Of a stretch of 64,000 nucleotides of DNA, positions 43,737 through 51,207 are shown piece after piece. Source of the stretch: an uncultured Acidobacteriia bacterium (GTDB lineage: Bacteria > Acidobacteriota > Terriglobia > Bryobacterales > Bryobacteraceae); assembly GCA_903851195.1 (NCBI GenBank), contig CAINNJ010000007.1, forward strand, positions 1 to 64,000, written 5' to 3'. Each line of letters opens with the position of its first letter. The first letter of the stretch is position 1. Both the position numbers and the translations under genes were made by a program. The notes under the pieces are model-generated. The model saw only the letters and a list, made by a program, of their open reading frames with translations. It did no database searches and was not told the origin of the DNA.

Positions 43737-45251
43737 CTAAGCCGCGATGCTTTCTTCGCCCCGCTCCATCACACTGTTCTTGCGGCCGAAGAGGAAGTAG
43801 ATCACCAGGCCGATCGCCAGCCAGACGAAAAACCGCAGCCAGGTTTCGAGCGGCAGGGCGAGCATCAGGACCAGACAAAAGACGATCGACAGGATCGGCA
43901 AGGCGGGGCACCAGGGGACGCGGAAGCCGCGTTTCCGTTCCGGTTGGGTCTTGCGCATCACCAGGACGCCGGCGGAAACCACAATAAAGGCGAAAAGGGT
44001 GCCGATGTTGGAGAGGTCGGCGAAGGTGCCGATGTCCCAGATGCCGGCGGGGATGCCGACGAAGAGGCCGGCGATCCAGGTGCTTACGTGCGGGGTCCGG
44101 AAGCGCTTGTGCACCTTGCCGAAAACCCGGGGCAGAAGCCCGTCGCGCGACATCGCGAACCAGACGCGGGCCTGTCCGTACTGAAAGACCATCAGCGAAG
44201 AGATCATGCCGACAAGCGCGCCCACGTTGACCCAGCCGCGAATCTTGTTCATCCCGAGGGCCTTCAGAGCGTCCGCCACGGGGGCGGCGCTGCCGAGGGT
44301 TTTCCAGTTGGCGATGCCGGTAAGAACGAGCGCAACGGAGATATAGAGGGCCGCACAGATGATGAGGGTGGCGATGATGCCGATGGGCAGGTCGCGCTGC
44401 GGGTTCTTGCACTCTTCGGCGGCGGTGGAGACGGAGTCGAAACCGATGTAGGTGAAGAAAACGATGGCGGCGCCGGTCAGCATGCCGGAAAAGCCGTTGG
44501 GCAGGAAGGGGTGCCAGTTGGCGACGTTGACGGCGTGTCCGGCGCCGATCACGAAGATCAGGATGGCGGCGATTTTGATCAGCACCATCACGTTGTTGGT
44601 TTGGGCGCTTTCGCGGACGCCGCGCACCAGCACCCACGTGAGAAGCAGCAGAATCACCAGCGCGGTGACGTTGAAGACACTTCCACTGTAGGCTCCGTCC
44701 ACGATGGGCGGATTGGCGAAAGCCTTCGGGATATGAATGTGGAAGACGCCGTCCAGCAGGTCGTTGAAATAGGCGGAGAAGCCCACGGCAACGGCCATGT
44801 TGGAGACGGCATATTCAAGGATCAGATCCCAGCCGATGATCCACGCGAAAATCTCACCGAGCGTCGCGTAGGCGTACGTGTACGCGCTGCCCGCGATGGG
44901 AATCATCGAGGCCAGTTCGGCGTAGCAGAGGGCCGCGAAACTGCAGACGAAGGCCGTGACCAGGAACGAGAGGGAAATACCCGGTCCCGCTCCCTGCCGC
45001 CCGATGGTCGAGACCGCGTTGCCGCCGTTGAGCAGCAGATCGAGGATCGGCGCGTTCAGGATGGACTTGAACTGCAGTGTCTGGCCGGCTGCCGCCGTGC
45101 CGGTGAGGATAAAGATGCCGGAGCCGATCACGGCTCCGACACCGAACGCGGTGAGGCTCCAGGGACCCAGGGTCTTGCGCAGGCACTTTTCGGGATCTTC
45201 CGAAGAGGCGATCAGCGCGTCGATGCTGCGGGTGCGAAGGAGCCTGTTCAA
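43737..45251 (-). CDS. APC-superfamily cationic amino-acid transporter
   Basis: A 504-residue integral membrane transporter of about 12-14 helices. The N-terminus (RTRSIDALIASSEDPEK, LGPWSLTAFGVGAVIGSGIF) and the substrate loop IGFDSVSTAAEECKNPQRDL are typical of the CAT/YfnA branch, which imports basic amino acids by proton symport. It starts with TTG 45251, in the usual position for this subfamily. The 53-residue basic peptide gene lies just upstream and an antitoxin gene just downstream. Confidence 0.92.
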   Translation of the reverse strand: MNRLLRTRSIDALIASSEDPEKCLRKTLGPWSLTAFGVGAVIGSGIFILTGTAAAGQTLQFKSILNAPILDLLLNGGNAVSTIGRQGAGPGISLSFLVTAFVCSFAALCYAELASMIPIAGSAYTYAYATLGEIFAWIIGWDLILEYAVSNMAVAVGFSAYFNDLLDGVFHIHIPKAFANPPIVDGAYSGSVFNVTALVILLLLTWVLVRGVRESAQTNNVMVLIKIAAILIFVIGAGHAVNVANWHPFLPNGFSGMLTGAAIVFFTYIGFDSVSTAAEECKNPQRDLPIGIIATLIICAALYISVALVLTGIANWKTLGSAAPVADALKALGMNKIRGWVNVGALVGMISSLMVFQYGQARVWFAMSRDGLLPRVFGKVHKRFRTPHVSTWIAGLFVGIPAGIWDIGTFADLSNIGTLFAFIVVSAGVLVMRKTQPERKRGFRVPWCPALPILSIVFCLVLMLALPLETWLRFFVWLAIGLVIYFLFGRKNSVMERGEESIAA

Positions 45252-45266
45252 GTCAGCGTCGCTCGA

Positions 45267-45428
45267 CTAGCGCTTACGGGACTGACCCTTGACCATGACT
45301 TTGACTTTCTTTTTCATCGAACCGCGAGCCACGGTGGCGGCGCGCTTCGCTTTGGCGGGGGCCTTTTTACGCGCGGCGCGCTTGAGGGCTTTGCGTTCTT
45401 CGGGGGCTTCAACTGTCTTTGTGTTCAT
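45267..45428 (-). CDS. Lys/Arg/Ala-rich histone-H1-like small protein, coupled to pcrA
   Basis: A 53-residue peptide, MNTKTVEAPEERKALKRAAR continuing with KKAPAKAKRAA-type repeats and ending KVMVKGQSRKR. Almost half of the residues are Lys or Arg, and the AxKKAPAK pattern is that of H1-like bacterial proteins that bind DNA or RNA non-specifically. Its ATG overlaps the TGA of the PcrA helicase gene (ATGA), so it should be translated with it. It is short and easily missed. No family was assigned; coding potential rests on the overlap, composition and start position. Confidence 0.6.
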   Translation of the reverse strand: MNTKTVEAPEERKALKRAARKKAPAKAKRAATVARGSMKKKVKVMVKGQSRKR

Positions 45429-48058
45429 CTGTTCCTGAGACCTGCGTATTTCTCGACTAATTTTTTCAACCCGTGGCGCTGGAAACTGACGACGACTTTC
45501 GCGTCGTCCCCTTCGCCTTCCCGGCGGACAATGGTGCCCGTTCCGTACTTGGGGTGTTCTACTACTGTACCTGTTCGCGATGGACTTTTCGAGGCCGGGG
45601 GTACTTTGGGCAGTTCCGTTCGTGCTTTTACGGGCGGAATCAGCTGTGCCGGACGGGCCGCGGGGGGCGCCGGGGGCGAAGACATCGCACCGAAGAGGCC
45701 GCCCTGGATGGGGCTGGCGGGGCGCGGCGTGGCGGGTCGCAAGGTCGCCGCGACCGGCACCGTTTGCCGGACGGGGGGCTGGGCAGCGGGGCGGGTGGGC
45801 ACGACGGGCGCTGCGGGCCGGTTTTGCTGGATCGCGGGCACGTCGTCCCAAGGCATGCGCTCGTCATCGCCCAACGCCGGGCCTGCGGCCGGGCGGTTTG
45901 TAGGTGCCGCCGGAGGACGGGGCGCGACGGGCGGGGCGGGACGGCTGAGCGGCTGTGAGGTGGGGCGCAGGGGCGTGTTGACGCCGCGATCCTTAAAAAA
46001 CTGCTGGACGTTCTCGACCGAATTGTACGTTTTTCCGGTGTAGAGGTTTTTGCGGGCGTCCTGGCGGACCTGATAACGCTCGGAGGTGAGGTCGATCTGA
46101 CCGGCGGTGTCATTGTCTTCGACGCCGAGGCTGATCACCAGGTTTTCCGGCACTTCCTTCAGGAAGCGGGATTTCATGGTGCGTTCGAGTTCGCCGCCGC
46201 CGAAGCGACGGCGCAGCTTCGCCCAGGTCAGGATCAGGCGCTTTTCGGCCCGCGTCATGCCGACGTAGCAGAGGCGGCGCTCCTCTTCCATGGCCGCTTC
46301 GTTGTTGAGGGAGCGGCTGTGGGGGAAGAGGCCCTCTTCCAGTCCGGCGACGAAGACCACGGGAAACTCGAGGCCCTTGGCATTGTGGATGGTCATCAGC
46401 GTGACCTGGGCGGCTTCGTCGAGATTGTCGGAATCGGCAACGAGAGCCGCGTGGTCCAGGAAGTCCGTGATGGTTTCGCCGCGTTCCACGGCTTCGGCGG
46501 CCGCGTTCATCAGTTCGTCGAGGTTTTCGAGACGGGCTTCCGAGTCGGGAGAAATCTCCTGCTCCAGCATTTTGCGGTAGCCGGTGCGGTCTTCGATGAA
46601 CTTCAGGGCATCGTTGAGCGGCAGGTTCCGCACGGCTTCGGCGAGTTCCATCACCATTTCGCGGAAGACGCGCATGGCGGAGTGGGCGCGGGTGCCGAGC
46701 TGATTTTCGTCGAGCAGGCGGCCAATGGCGTCCCAGTGGCTGAGGCCGCTCTCATTGGCGAACTTCTCCACCTGATCCATGGTGGTTTTGCCGATGCCGC
46801 GGGCGGGGATATTGATAATGCGCCCGAGGCTGATGGAATCGGCCTGGGAATGGGCGAGTTTCAGGTAGGCGACGATGTCTTTGACTTCGGCGCGCTGGTA
46901 GTAACTGAAGCCGCCGACGATGGTGTATTTGCGGCCATAGCGCCGCATGGCCTCTTCGATCTGGCGGGACTGCGAGTTGGTGCGGTAGAGAATCGCCACG
47001 CGCCAGTCTTTGTGCTGGCGGAGGATTTTCTCGGTGGTGTCGGCGATGAAGAGCGCTTCGTTTTCGGAGTCGTGCGCGGGGTAGACGGTGATCTCGTCAC
47101 CCTCATCCGCTTCGGTCCAGAGCCACTTGCCTTTGCGTTCTTTGTTGTTGGCGATAACGACGCTGGAGGCTTCGAGGATGTTCTTCGTCGAACGGTAGTT
47201 CTGTTCGAGGCGGATGACTTTGGCGCGGGGGAAATCCTTCTCGAAATCGAGAATGTTCCGGATATCGGCGCCGCGCCAGCTGTAGATGGACTGGTCTTCG
47301 TCGCCGACGACGCAGATGTTGTCGTGGCGCTGGGAGAGCAGGCGCATCAGTTCGTACTGGCTGCGGTTGGTGTCCTGATACTCGTCGATCATCAGGTAGT
47401 TGAGGCGGCGGTTCCAGGCGTCGCGGGTGGGCTCGTCGTGATAGAGCAGGCGGACGGTTTCGAGCAGCAGGTCGTCGAAATCCATCGCATTACCCTGGAG
47501 GAGAGCTTTTTCGTACTCCTCGTAGACGGCCGCGAGTTTGGTCATGCGCGGGTCCGTGGCCTTGTTGTAGAGATCCTGCGGGGATTCCTTCTGGCTCTTG
47601 GCCTGGCTGATCTGGGAGAGCGTGGCGCGGTGGGGCATCGCCTTGTCGTCGAGGCCCATGCGTTTGTAGGCGGCCTTGACGATGGCGAGCTGGTCGTCGG
47701 CGTCGTAGATGGAAAACGTCCGGGTGAAACCGCGGCGGATGGGGGCGAGGGCGTCCCCGTCGCGTCGCAGCAGGCGAACGCAGAAAGAGTGGAATGTGGC
47801 GAGCTGCGGGGGCGAGTGGAGCGGGTAGCCTTCGAGCAGATTTTCGACGCGGGCGCGCATTTCGCCGGCGGCCTTGTTGGTGAAGGTGACGGCCAGAATC
47901 GCGCTGGGCGGCACGTGTTTGGCGGTGATGAGGTGCGCGATGCGGTGGGTGATCGCCTTGGTTTTACCGCTGCCGGCACCGGCGAGAATGAGCACCGGGC
48001 CTTCGGTGGTGGCTACCGCTTCACGTTGTTGGGGATTGAGGCCCGAAAGAAAGTCCAC
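45425..48058 (-). CDS. pcrA: ATP-dependent DNA helicase PcrA/UvrD
   Basis: An 877-residue superfamily-1A 3'-5' helicase for nucleotide-excision and mismatch repair and transcription-coupled processes. Motif Ia/Walker A LAGAGSGKT is at residues 25-33; then TFHSFCVRLL, DEYQDTNRSQYEL, VVGDEDQSIYSWRGADI, EQNYRST, TIHNAKGLEFPVVF and GMTRAEKRLIL follow. After the core lies about 150 residues of Pro/Ala-rich linker, then a Tudor-like C-terminal domain (HPKYGTGTIVRREGEGDD), the RNA-polymerase contact in PcrA. GTG 48058 gives the standard N-terminus; ATG 48106 would overlap the divergent gene. The linker makes it longer than typical PcrA (~720-750). Confidence 0.95.
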   Translation of the reverse strand: MDFLSGLNPQQREAVATTEGPVLILAGAGSGKTKAITHRIAHLITAKHVPPSAILAVTFTNKAAGEMRARVENLLEGYPLHSPPQLATFHSFCVRLLRRDGDALAPIRRGFTRTFSIYDADDQLAIVKAAYKRMGLDDKAMPHRATLSQISQAKSQKESPQDLYNKATDPRMTKLAAVYEEYEKALLQGNAMDFDDLLLETVRLLYHDEPTRDAWNRRLNYLMIDEYQDTNRSQYELMRLLSQRHDNICVVGDEDQSIYSWRGADIRNILDFEKDFPRAKVIRLEQNYRSTKNILEASSVVIANNKERKGKWLWTEADEGDEITVYPAHDSENEALFIADTTEKILRQHKDWRVAILYRTNSQSRQIEEAMRRYGRKYTIVGGFSYYQRAEVKDIVAYLKLAHSQADSISLGRIINIPARGIGKTTMDQVEKFANESGLSHWDAIGRLLDENQLGTRAHSAMRVFREMVMELAEAVRNLPLNDALKFIEDRTGYRKMLEQEISPDSEARLENLDELMNAAAEAVERGETITDFLDHAALVADSDNLDEAAQVTLMTIHNAKGLEFPVVFVAGLEEGLFPHSRSLNNEAAMEEERRLCYVGMTRAEKRLILTWAKLRRRFGGGELERTMKSRFLKEVPENLVISLGVEDNDTAGQIDLTSERYQVRQDARKNLYTGKTYNSVENVQQFFKDRGVNTPLRPTSQPLSRPAPPVAPRPPAAPTNRPAAGPALGDDERMPWDDVPAIQQNRPAAPVVPTRPAAQPPVRQTVPVAATLRPATPRPASPIQGGLFGAMSSPPAPPAARPAQLIPPVKARTELPKVPPASKSPSRTGTVVEHPKYGTGTIVRREGEGDDAKVVVSFQRHGLKKLVEKYAGLRNR

Positions 48059-48104
48059 TACTGAACTATTTTCGCATTCACGTGACCGCGTTGTAATAAG
48101 AAAC

Positions 48105-48410
48105 ATGGCATGGACAAAACTTGCGGTGCTGGACGAACTGCCGCCCGGTTCGCTGATGGAAGTCGAGATCGGAGAAGATCTGGTGGCGATCTGCAATGTG
48201 GAGGGCGAGGTTCGGGCGATTTACGGGTCGTGTCCGCACCAGGGCGGGCCGCTGGGCGAGGGCGCGCTGAACGGGGAAATGGTGACGTGCCCGTGGCATA
48301 TGTGGGAGTTTCATTCGGGGACGGGAGTCTGCGCGATGAATCCGGATCTGAAGATTCCGACCTATCCGGTGCGGGTGGAGAACGGCGAGATCCAGGTGGA
48401 GCTTGCCTGA
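48105..48410 (+). CDS. Rieske [2Fe-2S] ferredoxin
   Basis: A 101-residue soluble Rieske protein. The cluster ligands are Cys43 and His45 (SCPHQGGPLG) and Cys62 and His65 (TCPWHMWEFH), the standard C-x-H and C-x2-H pairs. It resembles the small ferredoxins that feed dioxygenases, or the NirD-like group; no oxygenase is near. It is divergent from pcrA (46 bp) and its last 8 bp overlap mutM, so the two are co-translated. Confidence 0.93.
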   Translation: MAWTKLAVLDELPPGSLMEVEIGEDLVAICNVEGEVRAIYGSCPHQGGPLGEGALNGEMVTCPWHMWEFHSGTGVCAMNPDLKIPTYPVRVENGEIQVELA

Positions 48411-49191
48411 ACTTCCCGAGGTGGAGACGGTGGTCCGGACGCTGCGCCCGCTGCTGGTGGGCCGGCGGATTCTGAACGCCGAATTCGGGCAGTTGCGCGT
48501 GCTGCGGGGGCTGCCGTCGGATACGGCGCAGTCCCTCGCCGGGCAGCGTGTGGTGGCGATCGAGCGGCACGGGAAGTTCATCGCGATCCGGCTGGAGCGG
48601 GGCTATCTGGTGGTCCATTTGGGGATGACCGGGAAGCTGCTGGTCGACGCGGCGCGGACGAAGTGGACGCATGCGATTTTCACGCTGGACCGCGGGGTGA
48701 TGATGTTCGACGATCCGCGGCAGTTCGGGCGGATCGAGTATGGGGCGGAGTTGCCGGCGCGTGTGGTGGCGCTGGGTCCGGAACCGCTGGAAGTCTCGCT
48801 GGAGGAGTTTGCACGGCGGCTGAAGGAGCGGCGCTCGCCGATCAAGGCCGTGCTGCTGAATCAGGCGGTGGTGCGCGGGGTGGGGAATATTTATGCCGAT
48901 GAGGCGCTGTTCCGGGCCGGGGTGTCGCCGAAGCGGGTGGCGGCGTCGCTGCGGAAGGACCGGGTGAAGAAGATTTTCGATGCCATGCGGGAGGTGCTGG
49001 CGGAGGCGATCGAGAGCCGCGGTTCGTCAGTGTCGAACTACGTGGATGCGGAGGGGCGGAAGGGGAGTTTTCAGAATTCGCACCGGGTGTATCAGCGGGG
49101 CGGGGAACCGTGCGTGACTTGTGGCGGGCCGATTCGGCGGATTGTGCTCGCGCAGCGGGGGACGCATTATTGTCCGAAGTGCCAATCCTGA
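48403..49191 (+). CDS. mutM: Formamidopyrimidine-DNA glycosylase
   Basis: A 262-residue Fpg/MutM that excises 8-oxoguanine and other oxidised purines and nicks the abasic site. After initiator removal, Pro2-Glu3 (MPELPEVET) form the active site. The H2TH region includes GVGNIYADEALFRAGVSP, and the zinc finger is CVTCGGPIRRI ... HYCPKC, with four cysteines intact. It starts at TTG 48403, inside the Rieske stop. The pairing with a redox protein and the divergent pcrA suggests a small DNA-damage locus. Confidence 0.96.
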   Translation: MPELPEVETVVRTLRPLLVGRRILNAEFGQLRVLRGLPSDTAQSLAGQRVVAIERHGKFIAIRLERGYLVVHLGMTGKLLVDAARTKWTHAIFTLDRGVMMFDDPRQFGRIEYGAELPARVVALGPEPLEVSLEEFARRLKERRSPIKAVLLNQAVVRGVGNIYADEALFRAGVSPKRVAASLRKDRVKKIFDAMREVLAEAIESRGSSVSNYVDAEGRKGSFQNSHRVYQRGGEPCVTCGGPIRRIVLAQRGTHYCPKCQS

Positions 49192-49206
49192 GCAAGGCCC
49201 CGAGGG

Positions 49207-49235
49207 TTGACTAGATAATGGACTTAGTCTAAAAT
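49207..49235 (+). promoter_or_regulatory. Promoter and operator of the Phd/PIN pair
   Basis: TTGACT (49207-49212) and TAAAAT (49230-49235) are 17 bp apart. GACTA (49209-49213) and TAGTC (49225-49229) form an inverted repeat with an 11-bp gap, overlapping the promoter, as expected for antitoxin autorepression. The predicted transcription start is 49242, the A of the antitoxin ATG, so the mRNA is probably leaderless. Confidence 0.78.
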
Positions 49236-49241
49236 CTGGTT

Positions 49242-49472
49242 ATGGTAGCCAATGTTCATGAGGCGAAGACGCACCTGTCGCGTCTGCTGGATCAGGCCAT
49301 GGCGGGCGAGGAAGTGATCATCATGCGCTCGGGGCGGCAGTTAGTCCGGCTGGTGCCGGTGGACATGGCTCCTCAGCGGCGGGAACTCGGATCGGCCAGG
49401 GGTGAGTTCACGGTGCCGGACGACTTCGACGCACCGCTGCCGGACGAGATTCTCGAGGCGTTCGGGAGTTGA
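49242..49472 (+). CDS. Phd/YefM-type antitoxin
   Basis: A 76-residue prevent-host-death family antitoxin: MVANVHEAKTHLSRLLDQAM, GEEVIIMRSGRQLVRLVPVD. The N-terminal half is the DNA-binding Phd fold; the C-terminal acidic part (DDFDAPLPDEILEAF) is the toxin clamp. The gene overlaps the PIN toxin start (TTGA, 49469-49472), and it has its own promoter with an operator. Confidence 0.92.
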   Translation: MVANVHEAKTHLSRLLDQAMAGEEVIIMRSGRQLVRLVPVDMAPQRRELGSARGEFTVPDDFDAPLPDEILEAFGS

Positions 49473-49852
49473 AGATTCTTCTCGATACCCACGTCTTTCT
49501 CTGGGCCATCAGTGACGACCCGAGAATGACGGACGCGCAGAAATCCGCGTGGGTGGAGCAGGATAACGAGCTTTATCTGAGCGTCGCCAGTGTCTGGGAG
49601 ATGCTGATCAAGGCCGGGACGGGAAAATTACCACTGCCCGTTCCGGCCGCCGCGTTTATCACGAAGCAAATGGACAAAAACCGCGTCGTTTCACTGGCCA
49701 TCCGGGCTTCTCACTTGTCTGAACTGGAGACGCTTCCACCACTTCATCGGGACCCGTTCGACCGGATGCTGGTCGCGCAGGCCCGGGCGGAGCGGATGCC
49801 TCTCCTTTCGGCGGACCCGAAAATGAGCGAATACGACGTGCAAATCCTATGA
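49469..49852 (+). CDS. VapC-like PIN-domain toxin
   Basis: A 127-residue PIN ribonuclease toxin: LLDTHVFLWA (Asp6), SVASVWEMLIKAGTGK (Glu), HRDPFDRMLVAQA (Asp) and LLSADPKM (Asp) give the four acidic metal ligands, all intact. The start TTG 49469 overlaps the antitoxin stop. Its own stop overlaps the ATG of the amidohydrolase gene. The substrate RNA is unknown. Confidence 0.92.
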   Translation: MKILLDTHVFLWAISDDPRMTDAQKSAWVEQDNELYLSVASVWEMLIKAGTGKLPLPVPAAAFITKQMDKNRVVSLAIRASHLSELETLPPLHRDPFDRMLVAQARAERMPLLSADPKMSEYDVQIL

Positions 49853-51105
49853 AAACTTTTGTTTTGATTCTTTGTGCGGCGCTGGCGGTTTCGGCGCAGA
49901 CGAAGTCCTACGTGCTGCATGCGGCGCGGGTGCTGGACGTGGAAACCGGGAAGATGACGAGCCCCGGGGAAGTGCTGGTGCAGGGCGAGAAGATCGTCGC
50001 CACGGGCGCCACGGTGGAGCATCCGGCGGGCGCGGAGGTGATCGATGTGGGCGATGCCACGCTGCTGCCGGGGCTGATCGATGCGCATGTTCATCTGTTC
50101 CTGCATCCAGGGGCGGAGGATCTGCAGACGGTGGAGGAGTCGGTCCCGCAGCGGACGATTATCGCCACCCTCGCCGCGCGCGACGACCTGATGGCCGGGT
50201 TTACGGCCGAGCGCGACATGGGGACGGAAGGCGCGGGGTCGGCCGATTCGGCGGTGCGGAATGCGATCAACAAGGGGATGATTCCGGGGCCGCGGCTGCG
50301 GGTGAGCGGCAACGCGGTGGATATTCTGGGCGGGCACGAGGACGCCAACCGGTTCAATCCGGAGCAGCATGTGTTGTCGAACGCGAGTTACGCGAACAAC
50401 GCGGCGGAACTGGTGACGGTGATCCGGCAGCAGTTCAAAGAGGGCGCGGATTTCATCAAGATCTACGAGACGGGGCGGGATTCCGTGGTCAACGGCAAAC
50501 TCAGCACGCCGTATCAGTACACCGAGGCGGAGTTGAAGGCGGCGGTGCAGGAAGCGGCGCGGACCGGGAAAGTGGTCGCGGTGCATGCTTCGGGTGAGCC
50601 GGGGACGCTCTATGCGGCGCGTGCCGGGGTTTCGTCGATCGACCATGCGGAGCAGTTGAGCGACGAGACGATGCGGATCATGAAAGAGAAGGGGATTTTC
50701 GCGGTCCCTACGTTCACGATTCTGGATTATTTCGCGTCGCACGCGGGTTCGGCGGCGGGTGGGGCGCGGTATCAGGCGACCATCAAAATGCACGAGGCCG
50801 AGTTCAAAAAACAGATCGCCGCGGGTGTGCCGTTTGCTATGGGGTCCGACGTGGGGCCGTTTCCGCATGGCACGCAGGCGCGGGAGTTTACGCTGATGGT
50901 GCGGAACGGTCTGTCACCGCTGGGCGCGGTGCAGGCGGGCACGGTGAACGCGGCGGCGCTGCTGGGCTGGAAGGGGCAGATCGGGGCGATCAAGGCGGGG
51001 TACTTCGCGGATATCGTGGCGGTTCCCGGAAACCCGCTCGAAGACATCAGTGTTCTCGAGCGGGTCCGGTTTGTGATGAAGGGCGGGGTCGTTTACAAGC
51101 GCTAA
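49849..51105 (+). CDS. Secreted amidohydrolase (imidazolonepropionase/prolidase-like)
   Basis: A 418-residue metal-dependent amidohydrolase with a signal peptide (KTFVLILCAALAVSAQ). Metal-site motifs are present: GLIDAHVHLFLH, the GADFIKIYETG strand, VAVHASGEPG, SSIDHAEQLS and AMGSDVGPFPHG. Exported relatives act on dipeptides or cyclic amides. The ATG overlaps the VapC stop as ATGA, which couples a housekeeping-type enzyme to a toxin gene; translation may depend on the toxin transcript. No independent promoter was seen. Confidence 0.88.
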   Translation: MKTFVLILCAALAVSAQTKSYVLHAARVLDVETGKMTSPGEVLVQGEKIVATGATVEHPAGAEVIDVGDATLLPGLIDAHVHLFLHPGAEDLQTVEESVPQRTIIATLAARDDLMAGFTAERDMGTEGAGSADSAVRNAINKGMIPGPRLRVSGNAVDILGGHEDANRFNPEQHVLSNASYANNAAELVTVIRQQFKEGADFIKIYETGRDSVVNGKLSTPYQYTEAELKAAVQEAARTGKVVAVHASGEPGTLYAARAGVSSIDHAEQLSDETMRIMKEKGIFAVPTFTILDYFASHAGSAAGGARYQATIKMHEAEFKKQIAAGVPFAMGSDVGPFPHGTQAREFTLMVRNGLSPLGAVQAGTVNAAALLGWKGQIGAIKAGYFADIVAVPGNPLEDISVLERVRFVMKGGVVYKR

Positions 51106-51137
51106 TCCCTCGGCGCCGGTTGGTCATCGGCGCTGTT

Positions 51138-51174
51138 GGCGGGTTTCCAACCCGCCGCAGGATTCCATCCCGCC
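51138..51174. repeat. Palindromic element with period-18 degenerate repeat
   Basis: GGCGGGTT (51138-51145) pairs with AACCCGCC (51149-51156) over a 3-base loop. GGTTTCCAACCCGCC (51142-51156) is repeated 18 bp later as GGATTCCATCCCGCC (51160-51174), 13 of 15 bases identical. It lies between convergent genes and could be a bidirectional terminator or a copy of a dispersed palindromic repeat. Confidence 0.55.
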
Positions 51175-51207
51175 CCACCCCGGGAACACGTTCAGCTCGT
51201 CAAAGAA

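Noticed and set aside
45429-45851. Longer N-terminal extension of the basic 53-residue protein
   Set aside because: The extension is an antisense-like shadow frame inside pcrA; the ATG overlapping the pcrA stop gives the clean start.
48106-48196. N-terminal extension of PcrA
   Set aside because: It would overlap the Rieske gene, has no family similarity, and GTG 48058 gives the standard helicase N-terminus.
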